Assembly: GCF_000143985.1 (NCBI RefSeq)
Contig: NC_014364.1
Location: forward strand, 4,228,582-4,292,581
Source: Sediminispirochaeta smaragdinae DSM 11293
GTDB taxonomy: Bacteria; Spirochaetota; Spirochaetia; DSM-16054; Sediminispirochaetaceae
Direction of reading: 5' to 3'
DNA: 64,000 nt
The notes beneath the pieces were generated by a model. The model made no database searches. It saw nothing but the letters and a program-made list of their open reading frames with translations, and was not told the origin of the DNA. Both the position numbers and the translations under genes were made by a program. Position 1 is the stretch's first letter. The number at the start of each line of letters is the position of its first letter. Shown one piece after another: positions 7,499-18,400 of this stretch.

Positions 7499-8377
7499 CT
7501 ATAAGACTATTTCTCGCTCAAAGCGCAAGGCCTCTTCCAGCCGTCCCCGCTTGCGGCAGCCGGCGGCGTATATCCGACATTTTTTCGCCAGGGTCTGTTC
7601 CGCCTGGTGCTGTCGGAGAAGAGCGGCATCACCGTCGTTTTCACCGGCACGACGATGCTCGGCAAACCAGGAATCCTTTACAAGGCGAAGCAGGCCTTGG
7701 ATGCGAAACTTCTCTATCTGCCCATACTTTTCCGAAAGCTGGGGCCAGGATCCGGCCCGCTTGATAATGCAGTCATTGGAAAGCCAAGCAACCGGCTCCA
7801 GGGCGGTAATTCTCAGCCAGAATTCGTAATCCTCCGCGATTTCAAGGTCTTCGCGAAAGCCTCCGCTTTCACGGTAGAGCCGCCGTTCCATCATGACGGT
7901 GGAAGGGCCGATGATGCATTTGGCAAGAGCGTCGGAGAAGATCTCACCATCCCTGCGATGGCGCTGCCCTTTCTGGCTTATTATCCGGTCGCCTCTTAGC
8001 CACACCTCACGGCCATGGATAATTCGGGGGTGCCGGCCCAGACTGCCCAGCTCACGAAGAAGAGAAAACTGCTGGGAAAGCTTTTCCGGCAGCCAGATAT
8101 CATCGCTGTCGAGAAAGGCAAGCCATCGCCCTCTTGCAGCGGCGGCACCACGATTCCGAACAGCCCCGGCCATGCCGCTCCGAGGAGGGATAAGAAGCCT
8201 GATACGGGGATCAGAGGAAAGGGGACCAAGGGAGTGGACCGTTCCGTCGTCGGAACCGTCATCCACCACGATGAGTTCGAGATCACCGAAACTCTGCATC
8301 AGAACAGAACGAACCGCATCGGCCAGGAGTTTTCTTCGGTTATAGACGGGTATAATGACGGAGACAAGCGGATCCAT
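7499..8377 (-). CDS. Family 2 glycosyltransferase
   Basis: A 292-residue inverting GT-A glycosyltransferase. The nucleotide-sugar fold is shown by VSVIIPVYNRRKLLADAVRS, ELIVVDDGSDDGT and WLAFLDSDDIWLPEKL (DxD-type SDD), with DYEFWLR as the acceptor/base region. It has no membrane segment. It is the last gene of a minus-strand group after the giant secreted protein and a lipoprotein, with an 18-bp gap to the lipoprotein gene, so it may decorate that surface protein. This link is inference from gene order only. Confidence 0.88.
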   Translation of the reverse strand: MDPLVSVIIPVYNRRKLLADAVRSVLMQSFGDLELIVVDDGSDDGTVHSLGPLSSDPRIRLLIPPRSGMAGAVRNRGAAAARGRWLAFLDSDDIWLPEKLSQQFSLLRELGSLGRHPRIIHGREVWLRGDRIISQKGQRHRRDGEIFSDALAKCIIGPSTVMMERRLYRESGGFREDLEIAEDYEFWLRITALEPVAWLSNDCIIKRAGSWPQLSEKYGQIEKFRIQGLLRLVKDSWFAEHRRAGENDGDAALLRQHQAEQTLAKKCRIYAAGCRKRGRLEEALRFEREIVL

Positions 8378-8395
8378 GAAGGTTTTCTACCACAA

Positions 8396-8875
8396 TCACG
8401 GTTCAGGAAGCAAGGCCGAAAGCTTTATGCTTCCATACTGGGGCGCTGGAAAAAGCGTATCGTCGTATTTCGCCACGCCCGAGTCCAAAAGCCGGGGAGA
8501 ACTCCAACCATCGGGAACGAGCTCTTCATAGAGAATACGTGCGGTAAGCCCATCGCCGGAGGCAAGGGTACAATCCAGGCTTACATACAACGCGCGGTTC
8601 GGATCGCTCCTATCAACAAGAGCCGTGGCACTCCAGGTATAGGGCAGATCTGAAGAAGAGAGGGAAAGATTTGTCACCGCGCTCCAGGCATTTCCCTCTG
8701 CATCGGTGAACGCAGTAGCTTCGTTAAAATCGATATTGAGGGTTGCAGCGGAACAGGTTCCCGTAAGCTCCACACTTACCCGAAAAAAACGCACGCCCCC
8801 GGCATCCGGGGCATAATCACAGGAGGATAAGGCCATAATGAAAAGCATCGATAGCAAAGGCCAGCGAAACCTCAT
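8396..8875 (-). CDS. Small secreted lipoprotein, unknown function
   Basis: A 159-residue protein with a lipoprotein signal: basic start MRFRW, a hydrophobic core and ALSSC at about 15-19, with Cys19 as the lipidation site. The mature part is rich in Ser, Thr and Asp and looks all-beta. I do not recognise a family. Its ATG overlaps the stop of the giant protein gene as ATGA (8872-8875), so the two are translationally coupled. It may anchor or assist the giant protein at the outer membrane; that is inference. Confidence 0.75.
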   Translation of the reverse strand: MRFRWPLLSMLFIMALSSCDYAPDAGGVRFFRVSVELTGTCSAATLNIDFNEATAFTDAEGNAWSAVTNLSLSSSDLPYTWSATALVDRSDPNRALYVSLDCTLASGDGLTARILYEELVPDGWSSPRLLDSGVAKYDDTLFPAPQYGSIKLSALLPEP

Positions 8876-11800
8876 CGAATCACCATCACCTTTCGATACT
8901 CATCGATACCAGGACCGCTGAACCGGACAAAGTAGATTCCCCGGCCTACCGCATAGCCGGCCCGGTTGCGGCCGTCCCAGCTAACAGCGTACTCGCCGGC
9001 ACTTCGCCTTCCCCGGTAGAGAACATCAATCAGGTCCCCCGCGAGATTGAATACCTGAATGGTAATGGTACCGGAACGGGTTATGGTGTAATGCAGGGTA
9101 GTCTTTTCCCCCTCATCCGGGTTGATGACGTTGTTGAGGATGGTCACATCACCAGTCTGCGTCCGTACCTCCCGCATTTCGAAGGAGAAAGGCCGAATGG
9201 TACGATACCAGTTTGAGGCGGCAGGGGAAGCAACCCTGGCATGGTAGAGATCATCGGCATAAAGGAAGAAATCAAAGGTACCGTTGTCCTTTAATTTATC
9301 CGAAGAATCGGAGATGGTGAAATTAATCAGGGAAGAGCCCTGATCCGCTCCTGAGAGACTTGCAGGATCGGAAGAACTGTAGCCCGAAGGCAAGGTTGCC
9401 GATGGATCGTTCGGATAAGGAACCAGACCACTGAAGTCGGTTTCATCGAAAGAAGGAAGCCACAGGCCTGAGTTGTCGGAAGAAGTAAAATCCTGGGGAA
9501 CATCGCTATCGTAAGAAAGGGTAGGCACGGATGCCGATCCGTAGTTGACCTGCAGTTCGATCTCCTGGGGTTCCAGCCATGCCGAATCATCAAAGTAGTT
9601 GATAAGCCCGACCCCCGCCCCGCGAGTGGCATCCCGCTGAACGGCGGTATTGCGGGCGTAGACGGGTTCGATGATGCCGAGGCCAAGATCGGAGACTCTG
9701 TGGGTGGTGGAGCCGATGATATTGCCCTCCGCATCCTGGGTCGTAGTAGGTAGCGTGACAGTAACATGACCGATGATATTGGCATCGGAAAGCGCGGAGG
9801 CGGTGTTCAAGGTTACCTCTTCTATTTCCGCGCTGCTTCCCGTTACGATGGACAGACTTGTTGCCGACGTTCCGTTTACCGTAAAATCGCCGGCGATCCA
9901 GGAACTTGCACTGCTGTCGACCTGAACAGGCTCCGAGAAATGGATGAAGACCTTGCTATACCCGGAGACGGCCAGGGTGTAACCAATGACGGGAGACGCG
10001 CTATCGATAGTAGCGGCAATGTCGTCCGTATCTTCAATGGTGACATATCTGCTAGTACCGGTAGTCGACCGGAGGCTGTCATTCGTATCGTTACCACCGG
10101 TAATCCACCAGGAGGGGGTTGCATCGGTATCCAGATATGGTTTCTCCTCAAGCAGAATATAGAAGACATCGTCGTACGAAGTACCGGTATCGTAACCAGC
10201 CACTGTGTAACCGTCCACCGTTGCCGAAAAATCGGAGAAGTCATCATTCAACGGAGTGGAGGCATTTACCGTCACCTGGATTCGGTCCAGTTTTCCGTCA
10301 CCGTTGGAATCCTGCATAAGGCTTTCGATAACAGGAATGACAAGCCGCCAGTTGTAACACCAATCGTCTTCGCTGTGGCGATCGGGCCGAAACAGCGCTG
10401 AGGTGGGGTAAATGGGGACATACGAATAACTCAACTCAACGTAGGCGTTATCAATATCGGCGGTTCCTCCTGCCTCGATGGTAAGCCTCCACTGTTCGGA
10501 ATAAAGAGCATCATCATAGGCAGTCGCAGGATGGGAATTGCTTTCGGTATAGGAGCTTAAAAGCTCGACCTCATGATTCTCGGCACCGGTCACGACTAAA
10601 GAGCCTCCTGCAGCGATGGTGATCAGCTCACCTTCGGGAAAGTAGACGATCTTCGGCGTGTCATCATTATCCCCATTGGTATCGACGATTTCCAAATTGT
10701 AAAAGGTGTAGGCCCGGCCGATGTGGCTTTCCTGGATCGTATCATCATTGAAGGCGATGGTACTCTCTCCAGGATTAAAGGTGGTGATGTCGAAATCCTG
10801 CCCAACGTTGATTTCGACCGAGTCGGCGGAAGAACCGGCATCCAAGGTTCCAGTGCCGAAAATATCTTCCCCGGCGGTCAAAACAACCGTGCCGGAAAGA
10901 GAGATGGTTCCGTCGCACTCCACATCGCCGTCCGCAGTCAGATTTCCATCCGACACCGAAAGGGAAACGCCGGAAGCAACGTAGAGACTACCGGGGGCAG
11001 AGCCTCCTATACTAAGATCGTATCCGCCAAGGTCAAAGCTCCCCTGAAGGACCCGAACCTCACTTGCAATCTCCGTATTTTTTACCAAGGTAAAGGTGGT
11101 ACCGCTATTTGTCGCATTGAGCTCGAGAATATAGAAGTTGGCAGGATCGCTTGATGGGTCATCAAGATCGTACACCGTTGCCGAGACAGCCCCAGAAGCG
11201 GTCAAATCACCGACAAATCGCACAATTCCGCTGTCGATATCCATTGTTCCGATGGATACCGTTTCCCTGCCGTCAAGCTCAAATACACCGCAGTCGGGGT
11301 ATGTGAGGCCTTCGAGGGACATGGCTCCTGACAGGGTAACATCATTTCCGCCGGTGGAAAACTCGGCATCTGCTGTCACCGAAAGGTCTCCGTCGATGGT
11401 CGTATCATCAAGGGGAACCACCCGGGTTAGCGATAATCCCGATGATTCCACCGATACCGACATAAGAGAAAGCCCGGCACTGGTTAGATTCTGCTCTACT
11501 TCCCCGGAAAAGATGAGGGTATCAGAGGAATCACTGTTGTCCAAACTCGTCGCCGAAGAACATACAAGATCCCTCTGACACTCGAGAACTCGATCAACCG
11601 AGGGACCAAAATCGATGGTGGCCCCCGACAGGTCGGCATCGCCAACCAAGGTTACGCCCCCCCCTCCGATGACAACCGTCCCTGCTGCGATTGTTGTTCC
11701 GGTCACCGTTACCGCTCCGGCCCCGGATACATCCAGTGTGCCGCCGGAACTAAGGGTGAGATTGCCTCCGGCGATAAAGTTTCCGTCGCTGAAACTCAAG

Positions 11801-14800
11801 TTCCCGTTCAAAACCGCATCACCCGAGGTGGAAAAGTCACTGGCCCCGCAGCTCAACGAAGAACCACTTCCCACGGTGAGCGTATTCACATCGGGGTCCA
11901 TCCCGCCATCGATGAAGGTGATATCTGCCCCGATAACCAAGGCTCCGATACTTTCATCATCATCCAGCGTAAGGGCTCCTGTCCCGTTAAGGGTGAGGGT
12001 GCTTCCCAAATCGGTAATAGTTCCTGACGTGTTGATCGTATAGATCCCCGCTCCGCCTCCGGCAGAAGTCAACGCGGCCGTTCCTAAGTCGAGATTACCT
12101 CCGGTAATATATATGTCTTCTATTCCCGTGACGGTTTTGGCACCGAAGAAAAGTGAGCCGCTGCTTTCCGTCAGGTCGGCCCCCGGGGCCCCGGTAAAGA
12201 CAAGCGTGCCGCCGGCCGATCCGCTGTCCCAGCTGCAGCTTCCTCCCGTCACACTCAGGGAATCCACACTCTGGGTATTCCCTCCGTTGTCTCCCGTCTG
12301 CGTAAAGCTTCCGTCGCTCACTTCCAGCTGGCCGCTTATTGCGATATCTCCAACGCCAAACAAAGAGCTTCCCGTCCCACTGTGCGTGTAACTCGAGACC
12401 TCCACACGTCCACTCGTATGTATCAGGTCTCCAGTCCCACTCACCGTAAGAGCCTGGCCCCCATCCAGGGTTCCTGCAAGTACGTTGAAACCTACGTTGT
12501 CATTGATATCTACCGCTGCCTCAAGCGTCCAGCTTAGTCCATTCAAATTCACTGCCGTTGCCCCACTGCAGCCGAAACTAAGCGTCGCACCCGTGGCCTG
12601 CGTCATGTTATCTGTATCTAAACCAAGGCTTCCTCCGCTTTTATTCACCTCTACACTGGGAAACGCATGGCCTCCGCTTCGTACCAGCTGTGCCCCGGCA
12701 CCGGTGAACCGAATCACATCTCCCGAATCACCATTCGTGATACTACTTCCGCTTGTAAAGGTTACATCGGCAGATACCTCAAGTTCTCCATCATTTGTAC
12801 CATTGAAGTCTATCGTCCCTCCGCTTCCGTCAAGCGCTCCTAGAACGCTAACTATTCCGCTCCCCATGTTGAGTGTTCCGCTATTGATAAGGTCGGAACC
12901 AAAGCTCACCGCTCCCACACCTGTCAATGTCCCACTGTTCGTAAACGTCCCCGCATAACTTTGGCTCCCGCTTGTTATCGTCTCTATGGTCCCGTTGTTA
13001 CCCGACGCCCCGGTTCCTGTTACCGCTATATCTCCTCCCGTCACACTCAGCGTACTGTACATCGTGAGTACTCCCCCGACACTCACCCCTCCGGCCCCGG
13101 CACTTATATTTCCATTGCCGGCCGCAGCCTGACTCAGATCACCATTCACCGCTATTCCGCCAGCTCCGACACTTATCTCCCCCGTGGAACTTCCATCCTG
13201 TGTCAGGTTTCCGCTTACCAGCAGCTGCCCACCTCCGGAAAGGCTCACATCACTGCTTGCCCCTGTCCACACAAGATTTCCCGTCACATCTATATTTCCC
13301 GCTCCACTAGAGCTGAGCGCCCCGCTCCCGTTGAGGGCCGCCCCACCAGCACTCACACTCATGGTTCCGTCTTCCACACTTACGGTTCCGGTCCCATTCA
13401 TCGTCAGAACAGCTCCAGCCGTTACAATGCCGCTTCCGGAAGCCGTAATGCTTCCCCCATTATTCACTGTCAGCGCCCCTACCGTACCAAAGCTCCCGCC
13501 GTTCCCTACCGTCACCGCTCCACTTACATCGGCACTGTTCGCACGAAAGGCATTTCCACCTACCGCAAGGCTGCCTCCCGAAAAGCTCAGCGTATCCACA
13601 TCAGGATCCGCCCCGCCATCGCTAAAGGTGATAGCTGCCCCAATAACCAGGTCTCCGATACTCTCATCGTCATCCAGGCTAAGGGTGCCGTCTCCGTTAA
13701 GGGTGAGGGTGCTTCCCGAATCGGTAATAGTACCTGACGTGTTGATCGTATAGGTCCCCGCTCCGCCTCCGGCAGAGGTCAAAGCAGCTGTCCCTAAGTC
13801 GAGATCACCTCCGGTAATGTATATGTCTTCTATTCCCGTGACGGTTTTAGCGCCAAAAGAGAGCGAGCCGCTGCTTTCTGTCAGGTCGGCCCCCGGGGCC
13901 CCGGTAAAGACAAGCGTGCCGCCGGCCGATCCGCTGTCCCAGCTGCAGCTTCCTCCCGTCACACTCAGGGAATCCACACTCTGGGTATTACCTCCGTTAT
14001 CTCCCGTCTGCGTAAAGCTCCCGCCTGTCACACTCATCGCCGCAACGGTAAAGGCACCTGTTCCGATCGTTACCGTTCCCCCGGATACCGTAAAATCGAG
14101 AACACCGATACTTCCCGTCGTATGGGTGATACTTCCCCCGGCCACGGTCACGTCATAGCTGCTTCCGCCATCCAGACTTCCGCTCACCACCGTTACGGTG
14201 CCGTCCGAACTATTCAAACTAAGGTCGGCGCCCAGGGTAAGGGTATTGCCGTCAAGGTCCAGCTCTCCGGTGGTGACGGTAAGAACGCCACCCGCATTCT
14301 GAGTCAGATTATCGGATAGCTGCAGCGTGTCGCCTGCAGCATCTTTTGTAACTGTTATGCTGTAAAATGATTTCCCGCCGCTTGCCAAAGATTGAGGATT
14401 ATGGTCTCCGCTAAAAGTCACGGTTTCACTTCCCGGATCAAAGGCCGAAGCAGAATCGCTGCTCCAGTCTCCCTGCAATTCGAGGGCGGAACCGGAGGTC
14501 GACATATCAAGGCCTCCTGCAGAGTCCAGGGTGATGTTTCCGGCACTTCCGGTGCTGTCGTTCAGGGTCAGGGTATGAGCGTTAAGATCCAGAGTTCCCA
14601 CAACGATTGTCATGCTCACATCCTGCAGGGTCAGATCCCCGGCAAGTCGGAGAATCGAAGCCTGAAGATCCTTGTTGATGCTCACATCCCCATCAAGGGT
14701 GTTGGCGTTGGGATCAAAAACCTGAGGAGTAGCTGTTCCCGAAAAGAGGACCGAAGTACCATTGGGAGTGAAGGTACCAAGGGTGGTGGAAGCTCCCTCG

Positions 14801-15408
14801 AAGGTGATGGTCCCAGCGGCATTCCCCACAAGAACTCCTCCGCTGTAGTTCCCTTCGAAGCTCACCCCTCCAGTTCCCGACGTTATCGTTCCAGTACCGC
14901 TCACCGCACCGCTAAAGCTTACTAAACCGCTCCCTCCAGTTATCGCTCCCCCATTCGTCGTGCTTCCACTCACACTCAGCACATTGTTCCCCATACCCAG
15001 CGTGTGCCCCGTCGCTATATCCAGATCACCCGCAAGATTCAAAGAACCACTCACATTCACCGTTTCAAATCCACTCCCGTTGCTGATCGTCAGGCTGTAC
15101 AAGCCCTGCCCTCCCGTACTCAAGGCTACCGGTGTTCCCGTCCCGTCAAGATCAATCTCCCCACTGTTGTGCGTCAAACTCGTAAAGCTTACCGTCGTTC
15201 CTGCTATACTCGTCGTTCCACTCGTCGCATTATACGCGCCAACCGTAAAATCTCCATTTACATCGACGCTCCCGCTTCCTCCGTCAAGCGTCCCACCTCC
15301 GCTCACATCTCCGCCAATACTACAGCCTAAGGCTACAAGATCCACACTCGTACCTAGCGCTATCGTCAAATCGCCCGCAAGCTTCAGATTGCTGGTGACC
15401 GCACTCAC
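8872..15408 (-). CDS. Giant surface repeat protein, C-terminal ORF (frame-shifted part)
   Basis: 2,178 codons continuing the protein of the upstream ORF in the -1 frame. It begins at a GTG overlapping that ORF's TGA (GTGA, 15405-15408) and has no signal peptide. Residues 1 to about 1,600 are beta-helix-like repeats rich in G, S, T and N (patterns such as SGNLT, LTLNG, GGxLxV), typical of adhesin stalks. Two 144-residue in-register copies lie at nucleotides 11881-12312 and 13591-14022. Further on come a calcium-loop-like DSNGDGKLD, an SbsA/Ig-like segment (VFIHFSEPVQV), and a C-terminal FlgD-like Ig segment (YTITRSGTITIQVFNLAGD...GEYAVSWDGRNRAGYAVGRGIYFVRF). It probably reaches the surface only when joined to the upstream ORF. 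Confidence 0.85.
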   Translation of the reverse strand: MSAVTSNLKLAGDLTIALGTSVDLVALGCSIGGDVSGGGTLDGGSGSVDVNGDFTVGAYNATSGTTSIAGTTVSFTSLTHNSGEIDLDGTGTPVALSTGGQGLYSLTISNGSGFETVNVSGSLNLAGDLDIATGHTLGMGNNVLSVSGSTTNGGAITGGSGLVSFSGAVSGTGTITSGTGGVSFEGNYSGGVLVGNAAGTITFEGASTTLGTFTPNGTSVLFSGTATPQVFDPNANTLDGDVSINKDLQASILRLAGDLTLQDVSMTIVVGTLDLNAHTLTLNDSTGSAGNITLDSAGGLDMSTSGSALELQGDWSSDSASAFDPGSETVTFSGDHNPQSLASGGKSFYSITVTKDAAGDTLQLSDNLTQNAGGVLTVTTGELDLDGNTLTLGADLSLNSSDGTVTVVSGSLDGGSSYDVTVAGGSITHTTGSIGVLDFTVSGGTVTIGTGAFTVAAMSVTGGSFTQTGDNGGNTQSVDSLSVTGGSCSWDSGSAGGTLVFTGAPGADLTESSGSLSFGAKTVTGIEDIYITGGDLDLGTAALTSAGGGAGTYTINTSGTITDSGSTLTLNGDGTLSLDDDESIGDLVIGAAITFSDGGADPDVDTLSFSGGSLAVGGNAFRANSADVSGAVTVGNGGSFGTVGALTVNNGGSITASGSGIVTAGAVLTMNGTGTVSVEDGTMSVSAGGAALNGSGALSSSGAGNIDVTGNLVWTGASSDVSLSGGGQLLVSGNLTQDGSSTGEISVGAGGIAVNGDLSQAAAGNGNISAGAGGVSVGGVLTMYSTLSVTGGDIAVTGTGASGNNGTIETITSGSQSYAGTFTNSGTLTGVGAVSFGSDLINSGTLNMGSGIVSVLGALDGSGGTIDFNGTNDGELEVSADVTFTSGSSITNGDSGDVIRFTGAGAQLVRSGGHAFPSVEVNKSGGSLGLDTDNMTQATGATLSFGCSGATAVNLNGLSWTLEAAVDINDNVGFNVLAGTLDGGQALTVSGTGDLIHTSGRVEVSSYTHSGTGSSLFGVGDIAISGQLEVSDGSFTQTGDNGGNTQSVDSLSVTGGSCSWDSGSAGGTLVFTGAPGADLTESSGSLFFGAKTVTGIEDIYITGGNLDLGTAALTSAGGGAGIYTINTSGTITDLGSTLTLNGTGALTLDDDESIGALVIGADITFIDGGMDPDVNTLTVGSGSSLSCGASDFSTSGDAVLNGNLSFSDGNFIAGGNLTLSSGGTLDVSGAGAVTVTGTTIAAGTVVIGGGGVTLVGDADLSGATIDFGPSVDRVLECQRDLVCSSATSLDNSDSSDTLIFSGEVEQNLTSAGLSLMSVSVESSGLSLTRVVPLDDTTIDGDLSVTADAEFSTGGNDVTLSGAMSLEGLTYPDCGVFELDGRETVSIGTMDIDSGIVRFVGDLTASGAVSATVYDLDDPSSDPANFYILELNATNSGTTFTLVKNTEIASEVRVLQGSFDLGGYDLSIGGSAPGSLYVASGVSLSVSDGNLTADGDVECDGTISLSGTVVLTAGEDIFGTGTLDAGSSADSVEINVGQDFDITTFNPGESTIAFNDDTIQESHIGRAYTFYNLEIVDTNGDNDDTPKIVYFPEGELITIAAGGSLVVTGAENHEVELLSSYTESNSHPATAYDDALYSEQWRLTIEAGGTADIDNAYVELSYSYVPIYPTSALFRPDRHSEDDWCYNWRLVIPVIESLMQDSNGDGKLDRIQVTVNASTPLNDDFSDFSATVDGYTVAGYDTGTSYDDVFYILLEEKPYLDTDATPSWWITGGNDTNDSLRSTTGTSRYVTIEDTDDIAATIDSASPVIGYTLAVSGYSKVFIHFSEPVQVDSSASSWIAGDFTVNGTSATSLSIVTGSSAEIEEVTLNTASALSDANIIGHVTVTLPTTTQDAEGNIIGSTTHRVSDLGLGIIEPVYARNTAVQRDATRGAGVGLINYFDDSAWLEPQEIELQVNYGSASVPTLSYDSDVPQDFTSSDNSGLWLPSFDETDFSGLVPYPNDPSATLPSGYSSSDPASLSGADQGSSLINFTISDSSDKLKDNGTFDFFLYADDLYHARVASPAASNWYRTIRPFSFEMREVRTQTGDVTILNNVINPDEGEKTTLHYTITRSGTITIQVFNLAGDLIDVLYRGRRSAGEYAVSWDGRNRAGYAVGRGIYFVRFSGPGIDEYRKVMVIR
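11881..12312 (-). repeat. 432-bp internal direct repeat, copy 2
   Basis: Matches 13591-14022 with a constant offset of 1,710 bp and no length change, encoding 144 residues in register. The translated copies share SFTQTGDNGGNTQSVDSL and the stretch onward through the TVTGIEDIYITGG block. Identity is strongest around 12170-12310, where long runs are identical, suggesting recent duplication or gene conversion. Confidence 0.85.
13591..14022 (-). repeat. 432-bp internal direct repeat, copy 1
   Basis: Partner of the copy at 11881-12312, and first in the direction of translation. It encodes the same 144-residue block within the repeat region of the giant protein. The unequal divergence along its length (nearly identical at 13890-14020, more different at 13591-13720) fits partial gene conversion. 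Confidence 0.85.
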
Positions 15409-15412
15409 CCCG
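15400..15412 (-). other. -1 frame junction splitting the giant protein gene
   Basis: On the coding strand the sequence is GCG GGG TGA GTG. The upstream ORF stops at this TGA, and the downstream ORF continues in the -1 frame with the same repeat style and no signal peptide. A tRNA on GGG could slip back onto an identical GGG because there are four Gs. A single missing G (mutation or sequencing error) explains it equally well. Confidence 0.75.
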
Positions 15413-18400
15413 CACTTCCGCTTGTCTCAAGGCTTCCCGCCTGCACCACCGTGTTGATCGTCGCACTCGCACCGCTCATCTCTACCGTCGAGTTCGCAGG
15501 CGTTCCAAAACTTCCATCTATCTCCACATTCCCGGACGCCCTCACCAAGGATGTCTGGCTGTTGTTCACCGTTCCACTGCTTGTAAAGTCTCCACTTATA
15601 AGCGCAGGACTTCCCGTCGTATTGAAGGTCAGCTCTCCGCTGGCTCCGACCGTCACCGCCCCGCTTCCCACATCAACGTCCCCGCTCCCGCTTACCGCTA
15701 CCGTCCCTTCCGTTATTGTCAGGCTTCCCGTCGTTAGTGTATTGTCTCCCGTCGTCAGCGATGCTCCCGTCCCATTCAGGGTCAGCGTTCCGCTGAAGCT
15801 TACATCTCCCACCAGTGTTACCGCATCTCCCGCCCCAAGGGTATGATCTATCGCCGTTTCAAATCCCCCCAGGTTCAGGCTTTCTCCGTTTACATCAAGC
15901 TCGTTTCCCGTCAGTGTCGTCGTTCCCGGGCTCGACAGCTCTACCGCCCCTGTGGATGATACCACCTGCAATACTCCGCTGTTCGCTATCGTTGTCCCGT
16001 CCGCCATATACAGACTCGTCGGTCCTCCGGCATCGTCGCTGTTCAGGTAGAGGCTTCCCCCGTTCGTCACGGTTCCGTTCACCGTCAGCCCCGTCGTTAC
16101 CGCCCCTCCTCCCAGGGTCAGGCTCTCTCCTCCTGCTATCGTCAGCGACTGAAAACTCCCGGTCCCGCTCAGCGTCACTCCTCCGCTCCCGCTTAAGCTT
16201 ACCGCTCCAAAGCTCTGTCCGTTCGGCACGATAGCCTGGGCACTGCTTCCGTCAAGCTCCAGCGTCGATCCCGATCCGCCAGTCAGCGTTCCGAAGCTGA
16301 CATCTCCTCCCACCTTAATCGTCCCGGATCCTCCGGCATCAAACGTTCCGCTACTTACATCCACATCTCCACTCACCGTTACGTTGTTCCACGCAGTGGA
16401 AGTGGAAAGGGTGGTAGACGAGCCAACTGTTAGCGTGTCGGATACGGAAAGATCGGCTGAAAGCGTCCAGGTAACAGAAGTTGCATCAACACTGTTCTCG
16501 AATAGCAGATCGGTATAGGAATTGCCTCCTACCAAGCCAGTGGTGTTGCTGTTGCCATAGTAATGCACCGTACCGGGTATCGGTGACGAAGGAAGGGATA
16601 CCGTACTCTCTCCACCGGCAAAGCCGAGGGTATCGGAATTGGAAAAAGAGCCTGAGACCGTGATTCCAAAGCCCTCCACATTAAGGCTTCCGCTGTTAAT
16701 GGCAAGATCACCGTCGAGAACAAGGGCGTTATTTGCAAGGGAAACGGTGTTGCCACTACCGGGATCGACGCTCAGATTCCCCAAGTTTTCCGAGGCGTCA
16801 AGTCTTGTTCCGTCCCCACTCATGGTCAAGGTGTTGTCGGTTGAAGTACCACCGAAGCTTCCTGATATGACGACATCGCCCGATGCAGAGATGGTATTGG
16901 CCGCAGCATTGGTAAAGGTCCCGGTAGACGAGAAATCTCCTGCAGTAATGGCCCCGGAGCTTATGAGGGTTCCCGCATTGGTAAGCGCACCACTTCCTAC
17001 ATCGATGCTGATGCCCGTCCCAATCGTCAAAGAGGCACCGGAATCAATGGTAAGCGAATCCACGATAAGATCTCCCGAAGGGGTAACGGCAGTTCCGCTA
17101 CCGGCCACAAGGAAAGCCCCGAGGTCTTGTGCGTTAGGATCAAGACTCTGGGCATCTGCCGCCTGAAGGGTAAAGGTTCCCGTCCCTTTGGAAAATGTAC
17201 CGCCGCTGAAATCAACATCACCGCCAAGAAGAAGATCGGCGCCTCCCGAGGCATCCAGAGTTCCGGAGGAAACCGTCAGATCGTTCTCAACGGTGAGTGC
17301 CGCCCCAAGAGCGTAGCTTCCGCCGCCGGAAATGGTAAGATCGTAGTATGAATTACCGAAAGCGAGGTGGGAATAGGAGCCGGTACCGTAATACTCGACG
17401 CTACCGCTGTCGGTATTAAGGCTGGCGGTCACAGACCCTCCGCCCTCGGCTCGGAGGGTCCCGACATTCGTAAGCGTTCCACTAACCGTCAGATCATAGT
17501 CGTTAAGGTCAAACTCGACCCACGCCTCAATCGTCAAATCATCTACCGTCACCGCTCCGGTAAGCTGAGGATCACGCGATGTAAAGGGAATTGTTACACT
17601 GTCTCCGGCTCCGGGAGTCCCGTCGTTTCCGGCGCTTTCGTCACCACTGTCCCAATTTCCCTCATCGCCCCAGGCGCTGCTTATTGAGCCGGTCCAGGTC
17701 CAGGCCGTCCCGAAGAAATTCCAACCCGGAGAAGTAGTATCGTTACGGTCGCCATCTATTGAATAATAGGCAGCGATATCGTTCGTACCTCCTACGGCAC
17801 TATCCTCGACCTCAACATACTGAACGGTTTCACTCCCGCCTCCGTTGGTAATGGTCCATTGGGTTTCGGGATTACTACTGATCAGGTTGATGAGATTTCC
17901 GGCAACACCTACCACATAAAGCGTACCGTCAACGGTAAAAGCATCGCCCGCACCAAACTTTATGATCTTTCCGGCCCGCTGCACCGTAAGATTATAAAAG
18001 GAGGTATCTCCTGAAAGAGAAGCAATGCTACTGCCGACAAACTCGACAGTTCCGGTACCGCCTGAATCACTATTGGCGGAAAAGGTACCGGAAGAAAGAT
18101 TCCAATCGCCACTGATGCTGATTGCCTGCCCTCCGTCCTCAACGGTGGCTCCGCTTATGGTCATATCACCCTTGACGGTAAGATCAGAGGCAAGGGTATA
18201 GGTCCCGGAGGAGAATTCGATGTTATAACAGTTGTCAAGCTGGACACTTCCTCCACCTGAATACTCAATGGTTCCGCTATCGGTATCAAAACTACCCAGA
18301 CCGGTACCCTGACCTGCGGCACCGGACAGAATGAGTCGTCCATCATTGGAGGAATCACCATTAACGGTAAGAACAGTTGAGCCGATATCAAGTTCACCGC

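Noticed and set aside
11881-14022. Regular repeats that might be taken for a CRISPR array or tandem repeats
   Set aside because: The repeats are coding, hundreds of bases long and in frame; there are no short repeats with unique spacers.
15400-15412. Phase-variable homopolymer
   Set aside because: The G run is only four bases, too short for typical slipped-strand variation; frameshift, error or recoding is more likely.
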